64,000 nt of DNA from Rothia aerolata (GTDB lineage Bacteria; Actinomycetota; Actinomycetes; Actinomycetales; Micrococcaceae), in NCBI RefSeq assembly GCF_014635585.1, contig NZ_BMDC01000001.1, positions 720,139 to 784,138 on the forward strand, given 5' to 3'. Shown one piece after another: positions 24,051-35,800 of the stretch (the stretch's first letter is position 1; each line of letters opens with the position of its first letter). The notes under the pieces were generated by a model, which was not told the origin of the DNA, did not search any database, and saw only the letters and a program-made list of their open reading frames with translations. A program made the position numbers and the translations under genes.

Positions 24051-24977
24051 CTAGAAATTCATGTTGATGAGGGAAATGCCGGGGAAGATTGCGAAGACCA
24101 CGGTGAGGGGAAGGATGCAGAAAATAATGGGAGCCATCATGGCAATCTCTTTCTTGCCGGCGGTTTCCATGAGGTTGCGTTTGGCGTTATCGCGTACGTC
24201 CTGGGCCTGGGCCCTGAGAACGTCGGAGAGCGGGGTGCCCCTTTCAATGGCAACCACGATTCCATCGACAAAGCGCGACAGTGAGGGCACCGACGTCCTG
24301 TGAGAAAAGCTCTGAAGAGCTGCCACCAGGCTGTCACCCGAGCGAGTCTGGGCAAGGATTTTCTGGAACTCCTGGGCCAGCTCCCCCTCGGAGCAGCGGC
24401 ACACCCTCTCGAGGGCACCCACCGCAGACTCCCCCGCTGTAACCGATAAAGCCATGAGTTCGGCCAGGGCAGGAAACTCCATGAGCATGGCTTTTTCACG
24501 CTTGGCAATGGTCTGCCCCAGCCACCAGTCTCTGGCGAAGAAGCCGAAGCAGGTGCCGGCAAGCACCAAAAGCAGGGCTCCCGCCAGAGAAACGTTTCCC
24601 TGAACTACTCCCAGGCCCAAGACACATGCGCTGACCAGCAGGGCCGCTATTGCCCAGAGAACCTGCTCGCTACGGAAGTCGGTGACGGTCAGGCCGGTGC
24701 CGCTCTGCACCAGGCGCTTCTCCAAAGATTTTGTATCGGTCTTTTGCAAGACCTTTCCCGCGGCCGAGCTGGCGAAGGGAGCAAGCAGTTCTTTAAAACC
24801 GCCCAGCATGGAGAGGTCGGTTGCTTCTACGGGAGATTCGCGGCGTCGAATCTCCTGGGACTTCATCTGAGGGGAAATGCGTTCGGCAAAATCTACGTGC
24901 TGGTTTTCCCAGCAGGAAAGCCCCACCAGCCACAGACCGCTGGCCAACACCAGGCCCACCAAAATGATAGTGCTCAT
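24051..24977 (-). CDS. tadC: Type II secretion system F-family protein, TadC-like
   Basis: A 308-residue inner-membrane platform protein. It has an N-terminal helix (IILVGLVLASGLWLVGLSC), a helix pair near residues 115-165 and a last pair at the C-terminus (MMAPIIFCILPLTVVFAIFP), with the T2SSF domain between (FPALAELMALSVTAGESAVG, then GTPLSDVLRAQAQDVRDNAK). TadB and TadC together form the membrane base driven by TadA. It overlaps the tadB-like gene by 4 bases. Confidence 0.85.
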   Translation of the reverse strand: MSTIILVGLVLASGLWLVGLSCWENQHVDFAERISPQMKSQEIRRRESPVEATDLSMLGGFKELLAPFASSAAGKVLQKTDTKSLEKRLVQSGTGLTVTDFRSEQVLWAIAALLVSACVLGLGVVQGNVSLAGALLLVLAGTCFGFFARDWWLGQTIAKREKAMLMEFPALAELMALSVTAGESAVGALERVCRCSEGELAQEFQKILAQTRSGDSLVAALQSFSHRTSVPSLSRFVDGIVVAIERGTPLSDVLRAQAQDVRDNAKRNLMETAGKKEIAMMAPIIFCILPLTVVFAIFPGISLINMNF

Positions 24978-25825
24978 ACCAGCACCCGCTTTTCTTCTGG
25001 TAGGGCACCCACCCTGAGCATAATGCGGTAGGCAATGAAAGAGACGGCCAGCCCGCCCACCATCACCATGAGGCCGGCAAAGCTGTTATAGGCGGTAACG
25101 GTTCCAGGCTGGGAAGCCATGAGGCACAGCACCACCCAGGGGGCTACCACTGCCAGTTTTGCCGCATTGACTGTCCAAGACTGGCGAGCTTCAAGCTCAG
25201 AGCGGGTTCGGGCATTCTCTCGCAGGAATTCGCTGAGGGTTCCCAACAGACGGCCCAGGTCGGTACCGCCTACCTCACGGGTCACCTTAAGGGCTTCAAC
25301 AATGTTATCTGCCGTGGGGTCAGCCAGGCGGGCCTTCAGCCTGTTCAAAGAGGCAACGAACTCACCGGTAGAGCGATAATCGGCAGAGAACTGTTCAAAA
25401 GCAGGGCGGAGCTGCTCGGGGCCGCGATACTGTAGCTGCATTAACGCTTCTGGTAGAGACAGACCCGCCCGAATTGCTGATCTCAGGTGGTCCACGGCAT
25501 CGGGCCAGAGTTCCCTGACCTGAGCCTGGCGCTTCTTGGCCCTCTGCCCCACCAGAAACCGGGGCAGAAAGAAACCGAATACAGCAAGAATCAGGGCAAG
25601 ATTAGTCAGACCGGTCAGCGCAAGCACCAGAAGCCCGCCTACTCCGGCAATCACAACCGAAAGCAGGTAAAAAAGCCGCGGGCTCACCTTCTGAATCTCA
25701 GCCTGGCGGAGCATCGCTACTGTTTTATTCTCGCGGGGTTTTCTCGCTTTCTTCTCCGACGGCCAGAAAGAGAGCCAGACCAGATAAACGCCCGCAGCAC
25801 ACAGAAGAGCCGGAACCAAAGTCAT
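24974..25825 (-). CDS. tadB: Type II secretion system F-family protein, TadB-like
   Basis: A 283-residue platform protein with two N-terminal helix groups (LFYLLSVVIAGVGGLLVLAL; ILAVFGFFLPRFLVG), a T2SSF domain (WPDAVDHLRSAIRAGLSLPEAL to GGTDLGRLLGTLSEFLREN) and two C-terminal helices. It is the partner of the TadC-like protein in the pilus motor. The gene overlaps both neighbours by 4 bases, so tadA-B-C are translated as a coupled set. Confidence 0.87.
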   Translation of the reverse strand: MTLVPALLCAAGVYLVWLSFWPSEKKARKPRENKTVAMLRQAEIQKVSPRLFYLLSVVIAGVGGLLVLALTGLTNLALILAVFGFFLPRFLVGQRAKKRQAQVRELWPDAVDHLRSAIRAGLSLPEALMQLQYRGPEQLRPAFEQFSADYRSTGEFVASLNRLKARLADPTADNIVEALKVTREVGGTDLGRLLGTLSEFLRENARTRSELEARQSWTVNAAKLAVVAPWVVLCLMASQPGTVTAYNSFAGLMVMVGGLAVSFIAYRIMLRVGALPEEKRVLV

Positions 25826-27087
25826 GACAGTTCCTCGGCAGTATAGGGGCTTAACAGAGTCTCCGGCTTAAAACCCGCCCGAAGAAACTTATCTGCGGCT
25901 GGAACCTCTGCGGCCAGGCAACGCAGCTCCCCGGCGGAGTCCCTACGAAACAGCGTGCTGGTTTCAATCACACCGTTCTCCACGCGATTACCCAAAGCAA
26001 CAATCTCACTCACCCGGCGGCGTCCTCGTAAATCGCGGGAACAGTGAACTACCAGATCAAAGCAGGATGCAACGGTTGGTACCACGAAGGCAGAAGATAT
26101 ATTCTCGCCCGCCAGGAGCGGCAGCGTGCACATCTTGGTAATAGCATCCCGGGCTGAGTTAGCGTGCACGGTGCACAGCCCCGGCAAACCTGAGTTGAGG
26201 GCGATGAGCATATCGAGAGACTCTGCCTCGCGCACCTCTCCAATCAGCAGGCGGTCGGGTCTCATGCGCAAAGCTTCTTTGACCAGCTTGCGCAGGGGAA
26301 TCTCACCCGCGCCCTCCAGGTTGGCCTGCCTGCACTGCATGCCCACCACATCGCGCAGGGGTACCTTGAGTTCAAAAATTTCTTCGCAGGTAATCACGCG
26401 CTCGCGGGGGCCGATACTGGCGGAAAGACAGTTCAGCAGGGTGGTTTTACCCGCCTGGGTAGCCCCACTCACCAGCACATTGAGGCCGGAGGCAACAGCG
26501 GCGTCAAGAAAGATTGCAGCCTCCTGGGTGAGCGAACCCAGCTTGACCAAATCGGGAAGTCTACGGGCACGGGCAACAAACTTTCGGATATTCACCGACC
26601 AGAACTGCCGGGTGACATCGGGAATGACGACGTGGAGACGCGAGCCATCGGGTAGGGAGGCATCGACAAAGGGGCTGCTCAAATCCAGACGGCGGCCTGA
26701 AATTTTCAGCATCCGCTCGACTAAAAGCCGCACCTGATCCTGGTCAAGAGAAATACCGGTCAGCTCAGACTCTCCGGAACGAGCCACGAAAACCTCGGTG
26801 GGCGAGTTGAGCCAAATCTCCTCAATGGTTGGATCATCGAGTAAGGGCTGGAGCTCACCGAAGCCACAGATCATATTCACCAGGTAGTCCCGCGCCTGTT
26901 CAGAATCTTCAAGCAGGGGCAGGGTACCGCGGAACATGCGGGCCTCGTAGTTCAAGATAGTCTCATCGATAATGGACTCCGCCTGAGCACGGTCAACCAG
27001 AGGGTCAATACCCGAAAGCCGGATATTTTCCCTCGCATCATCCATCAAAATGGCAAACCCCGTGCGAGACACTGCCGTTGTTGTCAT
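25822..27087 (-). CDS. tadA: Tad pilus secretion ATPase, CpaF/TadA family
   Basis: A 421-residue secretion ATPase starting at ATG 27087 (MTTTAVSRTG) after GAAGG; a frame running to 27219 has no support. Walker A is GATQAGKTTLLN near residue 215, followed by the Asp box ITCEEIFELKV, Walker B RPDRLLIGEVR and the His-box region CTVHANSARDAITKM. The N-terminal domain contains GFGELQPLLDDPTIEEIWLN, typical of CpaF. It powers assembly of Flp pili. It is the first of seven tightly packed genes reaching to 22514. No prepilin peptidase gene lies nearby. Confidence 0.92.
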   Translation of the reverse strand: MTTTAVSRTGFAILMDDARENIRLSGIDPLVDRAQAESIIDETILNYEARMFRGTLPLLEDSEQARDYLVNMICGFGELQPLLDDPTIEEIWLNSPTEVFVARSGESELTGISLDQDQVRLLVERMLKISGRRLDLSSPFVDASLPDGSRLHVVIPDVTRQFWSVNIRKFVARARRLPDLVKLGSLTQEAAIFLDAAVASGLNVLVSGATQAGKTTLLNCLSASIGPRERVITCEEIFELKVPLRDVVGMQCRQANLEGAGEIPLRKLVKEALRMRPDRLLIGEVREAESLDMLIALNSGLPGLCTVHANSARDAITKMCTLPLLAGENISSAFVVPTVASCFDLVVHCSRDLRGRRRVSEIVALGNRVENGVIETSTLFRRDSAGELRCLAAEVPAADKFLRAGFKPETLLSPYTAEELS

Positions 27088-27341
27088 GTGCTGTACCTTC
27101 AGAGCTATGGTTCGTGTGGATCGTTCTGAATTCAGAGAAAAATGTAATACGTCCCACAGAAGAACATCAAGGCTCTGCCACCAAAACCTGTGGATAACCA
27201 ACAAGTTTCGGCAAACCACCCCAAAACTTACCCGGCAGTAACGAACACCTGACTAGCCACAACAGACAGATTGTCCCCTCTATCGTTGGCACATAGCCCC
27301 AAACCCCGTTGGAGCTGTAATAATTCGGTCATAAAACAAAA
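27088..27341. other. Intergenic region upstream of tadA with a perfect DnaA box
   Basis: About 250 bases before the terminator of the wzt gene. It should hold the tad operon promoter. TGTGGATAA at 27189-27197 is a perfect DnaA box (TTATCCACA on the minus strand). No gene is seen. Confidence 0.4.
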
Positions 27342-27377
27342 CAGGGCGCGAAACCGAACGGTCGGTTTCACGCCCTG
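27330..27377 (-). terminator. Terminator of the galactan export operon
   Basis: CAGGGCGCGAAACCGA (27342-27357) pairs with TCGGTTTCACGCCCTG (27362-27377), one mismatch, around ACGG. On the minus strand it is followed by the T-rich GTTTTGTTTTATG (27341-27330 region). It ends the glf-glfT2-wzm-wzt transcript. Confidence 0.9.
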
Positions 27378-27395
27378 CCCTAGTACAAAAACTGA

Positions 27396-28442
27396 CTACT
27401 GGTAGTGAGCTATCTCTTTCTCCAGACGAGCCTTCTTCTTGGTCAAACGGTCAATCTCAGAGTTCACAATCTCCAGCTTCTCTGGATTCGACAGCGCATC
27501 CAGCTCCGCCTGGGTTTCCTCGGCAATGCCCAGCAGCGCCACCGCCACCGGCTCCGAAGAGCCAGCAGAAATAGCGGCCTCAAGATCCCGCTTGTTATTC
27601 GCCAGGGTCTCTAGCTTCTGGTGGGCGGCCAGTAGGTCACCCTCATTCCGGTGCTTCTTGGTGGTGCCCAGGGGCTGGTCACGCATCACGTCCACCGCCT
27701 CCATAGCATCGCCATCAAAACGCACGTTGCCCTTCTCCAGCACAATGCCGCGGTCGCAAATCTGCGAGACTAGGTCGAGGTCGTGACTGACCACCACCAG
27801 AGTCTTGCCCGAAGCGCACAGCTCCTTAATCTTCTTCAGACACTTCTTCTGGAAGGGCTCATCGCCCACCGCCAGAATCTCGTCTACCAAGAAAATCTCG
27901 GGGTCGGTATGGATTGCCACCGCAAAGGCCAGGCGCAGGTACATACCCGACGAATAGAACTTCACCTCGGTGTCGATGAAGTCGCCAATCTCCGAGAAAG
28001 CTACAATCTCGTCAAAGAGAGCGTCGGTCTGCTCCTTAGACATACCCAAAATCGCGGCGTTGAGGTAGACGTTATCTCGGCCGGTCAGATCCGGGTGGAA
28101 GCCCGCTCCCACCTCAATCAGACCCGCGATACGCCCGCGCGTGAGCACCGAGCCGTCGTCCGGCTGCATCACGCCCGAAATCAACTTAAGCATGGTGGAC
28201 TTACCCGATCCGTTGTAGCCCAGTAACGCCACCCGCTCCCCCTCACGGATGTTCATAGAAACCCCGTTGAGGGCGTTGAACTTCTCGCTCAAGTCCCCCT
28301 TGCGGCCCTTGATCAGCCAGATGAAAGCCTCTTTCATCGAGCGGGTATGGCGCAGCACGAAACGCTTGACCAGGTGGTCCACTCGAATCACGTCGGGAGC
28401 ATCGGGTGAGACCGGAGGTAAATCAAAAATATCCAGTTCCAT
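27396..28442 (-). CDS. wzt: Polysaccharide ABC exporter ATP-binding protein (Wzt, Rv3781-like)
   Basis: A 348-residue ABC ATPase. Walker A is GYNGSGKSTMLKLISG near residue 75, the signature is KFYSSGMYLRLAFA and Walker B is PEIFLVDEILAVGD, all typical of O-antigen and teichoic-acid exporters. Residues about 265-348 form a predicted coiled coil (DLLAAHQKLETLANNKRDLE; IDRLTKKKARLEKEIAHYQ) that mycobacterial Rv3781 lacks. With Wzm it should flip lipid-linked galactan outward. It begins 2 bases after wzm. The glycan is inferred from glf and glfT2 upstream. Confidence 0.88.
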   Translation of the reverse strand: MELDIFDLPPVSPDAPDVIRVDHLVKRFVLRHTRSMKEAFIWLIKGRKGDLSEKFNALNGVSMNIREGERVALLGYNGSGKSTMLKLISGVMQPDDGSVLTRGRIAGLIEVGAGFHPDLTGRDNVYLNAAILGMSKEQTDALFDEIVAFSEIGDFIDTEVKFYSSGMYLRLAFAVAIHTDPEIFLVDEILAVGDEPFQKKCLKKIKELCASGKTLVVVSHDLDLVSQICDRGIVLEKGNVRFDGDAMEAVDVMRDQPLGTTKKHRNEGDLLAAHQKLETLANNKRDLEAAISAGSSEPVAVALLGIAEETQAELDALSNPEKLEIVNSEIDRLTKKKARLEKEIAHYQ

Positions 28443-28444
28443 AG

Positions 28445-29341
28445 TTAGAGCTCCTGGGCGAAATTACCCTCAAACCTGCGGAAGAGGGAGTTAGCAATCA
28501 TCAAAAGAAGCAGAGAGATCACCAGAGCAATGGGAACCCACACCGTGAGCAGGTGGGGGAACATGTACCAGTTTCCCTGCTCCGCCAGCATCTGCTGCTG
28601 TTCAATGCTCAGGGTCGGCTGCCAGAAAGCGTAGTGGAAAAGTTCTACCGCCACGGAAATCGGGTTGGTCATGTAGATCTTTTCGATATTGGCAATCTGC
28701 ACCTCCCTGGCCACCATAGTCCAGGAGTACATAACCGGCGAGAGCCAGGTGGCCATCATCAAGAACATATCCACCAGGTTCTCCGAGTCGCGGAAGAACA
28801 CGTTGGCCACACCGAAAATCATGCCCGCCGCCAGGCCAAAGAGCATAATCAGCACAATGCCGGCAATCGCGGCGGCAATCTGCTTGAGATCCGGGTGCCA
28901 GCCCACCGCAAAACAGGCAACAATCAGCACCAGAATCTGCGGCAGAAAATGGATGATACCCACCCAGATAGTAGACAGCGAAAAGAGCTGGCGGGGCAGG
29001 TAAATCTTTTTAATCAGCGCCCCGTTGACCACGAAAGCTCGGGCGCCGTTGCTGAAACACTCCGAGAAGAAGTTGATCACGATAATGCCCGAGAAAAGGT
29101 AAACAGAGTAGTTCTGTAGGCCCTTCTCCAGGCCCAGGAAAATACCCAGTGCCAGGTAAAACACCAGGAACTGAACCGCAGGCTTGATGTAAGACCAGAC
29201 GATACCCAGCACAGAGCCGCGGTAGCGCACCTGAATCTCTTTATCGACCAGCAGTTTTAGAAGGTATCTATATTTGAGAGCTTCTTTCAGCCCCCGGCCG
29301 CGACCGGGGGCTGAAAACTCTCGATTTGCTAAATCACTCAT
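28445..29341 (-). CDS. wzm: Polysaccharide ABC exporter permease (Wzm, Rv3783-like)
   Basis: A 298-residue ABC-2 type permease. The start is ATG 29341 (MSDLANREFSAPG), overlapping the glfT2 stop by 4 bases (ATGA). About six membrane helices are seen (VLGIVWSYIKPAVQFLVFYL; IIVINFFSECFSNGARAF; LIMLFGLAAGMIF-type; ALVISLLLLMIANSLF). The N-terminal amphipathic part KYRYLLKLLVDKEIQVRYRG is the coupling region common to RfbA/Wzm permeases. It pairs with the ATPase encoded next. Confidence 0.88.
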   Translation of the reverse strand: MSDLANREFSAPGRGRGLKEALKYRYLLKLLVDKEIQVRYRGSVLGIVWSYIKPAVQFLVFYLALGIFLGLEKGLQNYSVYLFSGIIVINFFSECFSNGARAFVVNGALIKKIYLPRQLFSLSTIWVGIIHFLPQILVLIVACFAVGWHPDLKQIAAAIAGIVLIMLFGLAAGMIFGVANVFFRDSENLVDMFLMMATWLSPVMYSWTMVAREVQIANIEKIYMTNPISVAVELFHYAFWQPTLSIEQQQMLAEQGNWYMFPHLLTVWVPIALVISLLLLMIANSLFRRFEGNFAQEL

Positions 29342-31341
29342 CGAGTAAGTTCTGACTCCGTATGTTTTTTGAAAGTCTTTTCCCATGCCTCAAAGGAGGC
29401 AACGTCAGCGGCTGCCGAGCGGTAACGCTCGCGCAGGCTCGCCCAGTTCTTGAAGAGCTTGGCGTGTAAGGACGCCGCTTTGGCCAGTTTCGAGCGCAGC
29501 TGCTGGGGGTCGCGCTTGTACCAGAAGACACCGGTACCCTCGGCGTTGGTCACCAGTAGTGAGTCAAAGCGGGAGACGGTCCACCAGCGGTTCTCCTGGT
29601 AGGCCAGCTGAATCTGGGGATTCTCCTTAGCCTGCTCGTTCACGGGTACCAGAGCCTGCCGGCCAACGGTCTTCACAGCCCAGGGAATGAGCTGCTTGTA
29701 GTTGGGCGGGGTAAAGTTCCTGCGACCCTTGAAGGGAGGCTTCTTGGTCTTGGGCTGCGGGTAGTCATCGATATCGCTCTTGAGCTGGGCATCGATGTAG
29801 TCGGCAGCGCGGGAACGAATCACCGGCAGACGCTCGCTCAGGGAATCGTGCAGGTGCTCGGGGCCGGAGAGCAAATCTTCCAGAGCCATCAGTCGGCCCT
29901 CTTCGGTGTAGTACTGCATGCTCAAAGCGTGCTTGACGTCGAGGAAGAGGGACTCGCGCATCACCGAACCACCCTTTTCAAAGGGTGAGTGGATTAGCGC
30001 GGTAATCAGGCGGTTACGCTCGTGGAAGTAGGCCTGCCAGCCCACAGAGTCGTCCTTATCAACCCAGGACACATGCCAGAGGCCAGCACCGGGGAAGGAG
30101 ACGGTGGGAATACCGGCTTCCTTCGCGCGCAGACCGTACTCGGCGTCGTCCCACTTCAAGAAGAGGGGCAGGGAGAGGCCAATCTGCTTGATAACCTCGG
30201 TGGGAATCAGGCACATCCACCAGCCGTTGTAGTCGACATCCACGCGGCGGTGCAACCAGTGGGTGTTGCGCAGGTTCTGGTGACCCAGGTTGTGGCCCAG
30301 GCTCATGTCCTCGTGCGGACGGTCGTAGAAGGTACGCCAGGGGTTGACTACCTCGCCGAAAGCGTGCAGAACCGTGCGGTCGTACATATCGAACATGTGG
30401 CCGCCCACAATGGTGGGGTTCTTGCAGTAGTCGGCAAAGGTTACCAGGCGCAGAATCGACTCGGGCTCTACCACCACGTCGTCGTCCAGCAAAAGCACGT
30501 AGTCGGAGCCGGTCTTAACTGACTCATACATGCCGCGGGCAAAGCCGCCCGAACCGCCCAGGTTGCCCTGGTTAATGATGCGGAACTTGCCCGCCAAGGG
30601 GGCTACAACCTCTTCAAAATCGGGGTGGTCCTGCACCTTGTCGGTACCCTGGTCAACAATCAGCAGTTCCTTGACGGAATCGAAGATGTCGAGGTTCTGG
30701 CTGAGCAGGCGGATATTGTCGATGCAGTAGTCCACCTTGTTCATGGTGGTAATCTGCACGGTTGCCTGACCGTTTTCGGTACGAGGGGCGGCATCGGTCA
30801 GCCAGTTGGCCTCAACCAGGGTCAGGTCAGAGCGGTTAGCATCGAGGTCGAACCAGTACCAGCCCCCGTCGCCAAAGGGCTTGAGCGACAGCTCAAAAAC
30901 TGCCTCCTGGCTACCGGAGACCACCGCAGAATCAACGCGCTGAATCACGCCGCGGGCGTTGGACTTGTAGACAATCACCATGCCCTCGCCCTCGGTCTTG
31001 ACGCTCAGGGTCACGCTGCGCAGGTCAGTCCAGCGGCGCCAGTAAGAGGCGGGGAAGGCGTTGAAGTAGGTGCCAAACGACAGGGACTTGCCCTGGGAAA
31101 CCACGGTAGAGCGGCGGCCCAGCAGGTTGCCTGCATCTGCCGATGATGAGGTAGAAACGGTGCGTTCCTGGTTGGCAGCTGCCTTGGCAAAGGTCTCTGC
31201 GGCGTCGCCGTCCACGCGGGTGGGCAGCTGCACGCCGGTTGCAGCGCCGGCGTCCACGTAGAGGGGAATGACGTCGGTCTGCACAGCATCCGGCAGAATA
31301 ACGCGCTGGAGGGTCTTCAAAGTATTAGTTTCTACTGCCAT
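29338..31341 (-). CDS. glfT2: Galactofuranosyltransferase GlfT2-like (galactan polymerase)
   Basis: A 667-residue GT2-family glycosyltransferase resembling mycobacterial GlfT2 (637 residues). An N-terminal beta-sandwich holds the distinctive FGTYFNAFPASYWRRWTDLR (about residues 92-111). The GT-A domain has the metal-binding LLLDDDVVVEPES near 280, the substrate-loop region HRRVDVDYNGWWMCLIP, LFLKWDDAEYGLRA with the proposed catalytic Asp pair, and GLWHVSWVDKDDSVGWQAYF. GlfT2 polymerises UDP-galactofuranose into a galactan with alternating beta-1,5 and beta-1,6 links in Mycobacterium. It lies 3 bases after glf. Confidence 0.9.
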   Translation of the reverse strand: MAVETNTLKTLQRVILPDAVQTDVIPLYVDAGAATGVQLPTRVDGDAAETFAKAAANQERTVSTSSSADAGNLLGRRSTVVSQGKSLSFGTYFNAFPASYWRRWTDLRSVTLSVKTEGEGMVIVYKSNARGVIQRVDSAVVSGSQEAVFELSLKPFGDGGWYWFDLDANRSDLTLVEANWLTDAAPRTENGQATVQITTMNKVDYCIDNIRLLSQNLDIFDSVKELLIVDQGTDKVQDHPDFEEVVAPLAGKFRIINQGNLGGSGGFARGMYESVKTGSDYVLLLDDDVVVEPESILRLVTFADYCKNPTIVGGHMFDMYDRTVLHAFGEVVNPWRTFYDRPHEDMSLGHNLGHQNLRNTHWLHRRVDVDYNGWWMCLIPTEVIKQIGLSLPLFLKWDDAEYGLRAKEAGIPTVSFPGAGLWHVSWVDKDDSVGWQAYFHERNRLITALIHSPFEKGGSVMRESLFLDVKHALSMQYYTEEGRLMALEDLLSGPEHLHDSLSERLPVIRSRAADYIDAQLKSDIDDYPQPKTKKPPFKGRRNFTPPNYKQLIPWAVKTVGRQALVPVNEQAKENPQIQLAYQENRWWTVSRFDSLLVTNAEGTGVFWYKRDPQQLRSKLAKAASLHAKLFKNWASLRERYRSAAADVASFEAWEKTFKKHTESELTR

Positions 31342-31344
31342 TCT

Positions 31345-32800
<1,456 letters not shown>

Positions 32801-35800
32801 ATGGGAGCCATGAAAAACCACATCTTCGTTGACGACTGCGCCAACGGTACCCGTTTTCAGTGTGAGCTCACTACCGAAGGCGGGTACTCAGGCGCCTACC
32901 TGCAGTCTGCCTTTGATCGTTTGCTCCCCCGCCTGGGGAAGCTTTACGCCGATGGAAGAGAGCTTGCCAGCCTGGACCAGAACTCAACGGCTGACCTAGC
33001 CCATCTGAGCACCTCAGCTAAGACAGCGGCGTCCTTTCCGCTTCAGTTGGAGGTGCTCCACGGGCCCGATACCGGCAGGCGGCTTCCCCTCTCTCGTGGC
33101 AGCTTTGAGTTGGGTCGGGACGGCGCGGGACTGAGTATCGACGACCCCGCCCTCGCTAGCCGCTGGGGAACCCTCACCGTTAGTCCCTCCGGTGTTCAGC
33201 TCAGCGACGGCGCCCAGCGGGTAGAGCTGGTACCGGGTGAACACTTTCGGCTGGGTCGCTCTCTGCTGGAGCTAACTACCTCCGCCGAGTACCCGGCCCC
33301 ATTAGCCCCACCGCTCACCCGCCAGCAGTTCAGCCCCGCCGAGCTAGACCTCTCTACGCCCCGGCAGCAGTGGCACCTGCTCCTCATGCTGGTGCTGCCC
33401 CTACTCATCGGCGGTGTTATCGCCTGGGCCACCGGCATGTGGTTCTTCCTGCTTATGTCATCCGCCACCTCTCTGCTGATGGGCCTGCACTGGTTCAGCA
33501 ACCGCGGTGAGTCCGCCACTGATCGCCGGGCAATCGCGGCGGCAGGTGAGGACGAGCGTTCGCTGGCTTTTGCCCTCGACGCGGCTAAGTTTCAGCCCGC
33601 GGGCGCCGCGGAGATTCCCTGTCTGGTGCTCGGTCTGGGCGACAGGCCCCAGCACGTGACCGGAACCCATCTGAAGAAACGAAAGTTATCTCTCCTCGAG
33701 GATCTTCCCCTGCTGCTGCCGCTATCTGCGCAGTTTCCCCTCTACCTTCCGGCGGAGGAAGACACCCTGCGGCTCGCCCTGCTCCAGCTGGCCCGCCACA
33801 CCGACTTTGCCCTTGAGCTCAGCCCCGGTTTTTGCCGGAGGTTTCCCCGAATCGCTACCCCGCTACTGGCGCTACCCGGGGTTATTGCAACAGATAATTC
33901 ATCGCAACGGCAGCCCGCTCTCAAGACGATTCGCCTTATGCTGGCTCAGGAAGCCGGTTCAACCGAGGGTACCCTGCCGGGTGTCCAAGCTGGCGAGGTC
34001 TTTGAGGTAATGGTGGCAGAGACAGAACCGCAGGCGGGCCCCTGGCGTAGCATCAGCCCGGCGCAAGAGGGGCTGAGCAGACTAACCGTTGAAGAGGGCT
34101 GTACCGAAGTACCGGGTACTCTGCGCCAACGAAGCCTGACTTTTCGCAAAGACTCGATGGGGCAGGATGCGTTTGAAGAGATTCTGCTGAGGCAGCTGCG
34201 CCACAGCTCCTCGGCCCGAGATTCTCGCGGTGCCACCAACCGCTTCTCCCGACTCTATGCTCTGGCGAAAGAGTCTGATTCAAACGACTGGAACCAGACC
34301 CTCTATGCCGAGGATGCTCGAATGCTCTGCGGGCTGGCAGGCGATAGTGCGCGACCGATCAGTCTCTCGCTTTCGGCCCACGGCCCCCATTTTCTGGTAG
34401 CTGGCACCACCGGTTCCGGCAAATCCCACCTGTTGCGTTCCCTGCTTCTCTCGCTGGCCTTTGGTTACCCTCCCCAGCGGCTGAGCTTTCTGATGGTTGA
34501 TTTTAAGGGCGGGGCCGGGCTCGGGCCCCTGGAAGGTCTCCCCCACACAGTCTCGATGCTCGATAACCTCGAACCCGCCGACGTCCAGAGAAACCTGCGT
34601 TTTCTGCGGGCGGACCTGAACCGTCGCGAACAAACCTTCAAACAGGCCGGGGTGAGTTCCTATCGGGACTTCCTCGCCCTCAAGAAACAGCTGGGGCAGA
34701 GCCCCGACTTTCCCGAACTCGTCATCGTGGTCGACGAGTTCAAAATGCTGGTGGAGTCTATGCCCGAGGCCATGAACGAGCTGATGAAAATTGCTACGGT
34801 GGGTCGGTCCCTGGGGCTGCACCTGCTTTTGGCTACCCAGCGGCCCCAGGGCGCGGTCTCCTCCGACATTCGCGCCAATATCGCCACTACCCTCTGCCTG
34901 CGGGTTGCCTCTGCCCAGGATTCCATCAACGTTCTGGGCGTCACCGATGCCGCAGAAATCAGCGCTCAGACGCCCGGGCGCGGCGTAATTCGCTGGGGTG
35001 AGGGCGACCTTTCGACCTTCCAGGCTCCCCTCTTGGACGACCCCAGCGGTGGAGAGAGCGGCTATTTTTGCTTGCAGCTGGTGGGCACCGGGAGGAAGTT
35101 TGAAGAAACCTTCGGCGATGTCTCCGCCGAAGGCCAGCAGGAAAACACTACCGTTGCCGCCTATCTCGATTTACTAGGACGGCGCCACCGCGGCTGGGCA
35201 GCTCCCACCTACCGGCCGGTGCCGCCCCGGCTTCCCTCTGCCCTGGGCTGGAAGCAGCAGCGGCAGCCGGAAGCAGGTCTCTTTCTGGGTCGGCTTGAAT
35301 TTCCCGAGGCCGGCCTGCAAAAGGACTGTATTTGGTCAGAAGACCAGGAGAAAATTCTGGCGGTGGGAACCTGGTGGCAGCGGCGGACCCTGCTGGAGGG
35401 ACTCCTCCAACAGGCGCTGGCTCAGGGATACACGGTCTGCCTCATCACCGGGGCGCAGACTGCCTATCGGTGGGCTGAGCGGCACCACCTGCGCCCTGCT
35501 CTGGCCAGCCTGGTGGGCCCCTTTGACCAGAGCTTCAGCAGACACGTCTTGAAAGAGTTGCGCAGCCCGGCTTTCTTGCACCGCACCCGGCCAACCCTTC
35601 TGATTTTCGATGCTCTGGATAGCTGGCTCGAGACCAATGCGCGGCAGGCCCAGGCTGAGCAGGAACTCTTTACCTTCCTCACCGAGGCAGACCAGGCCAA
35701 CCTCAGAGTGATTGCCACGGCTGAGCAGAACCTGCGCGGGCGCTTTCTTCAGGTCTTCAACAGCTTTCTCTTTTCTGCCTCAGCGGTCAGCCAGGATCCG

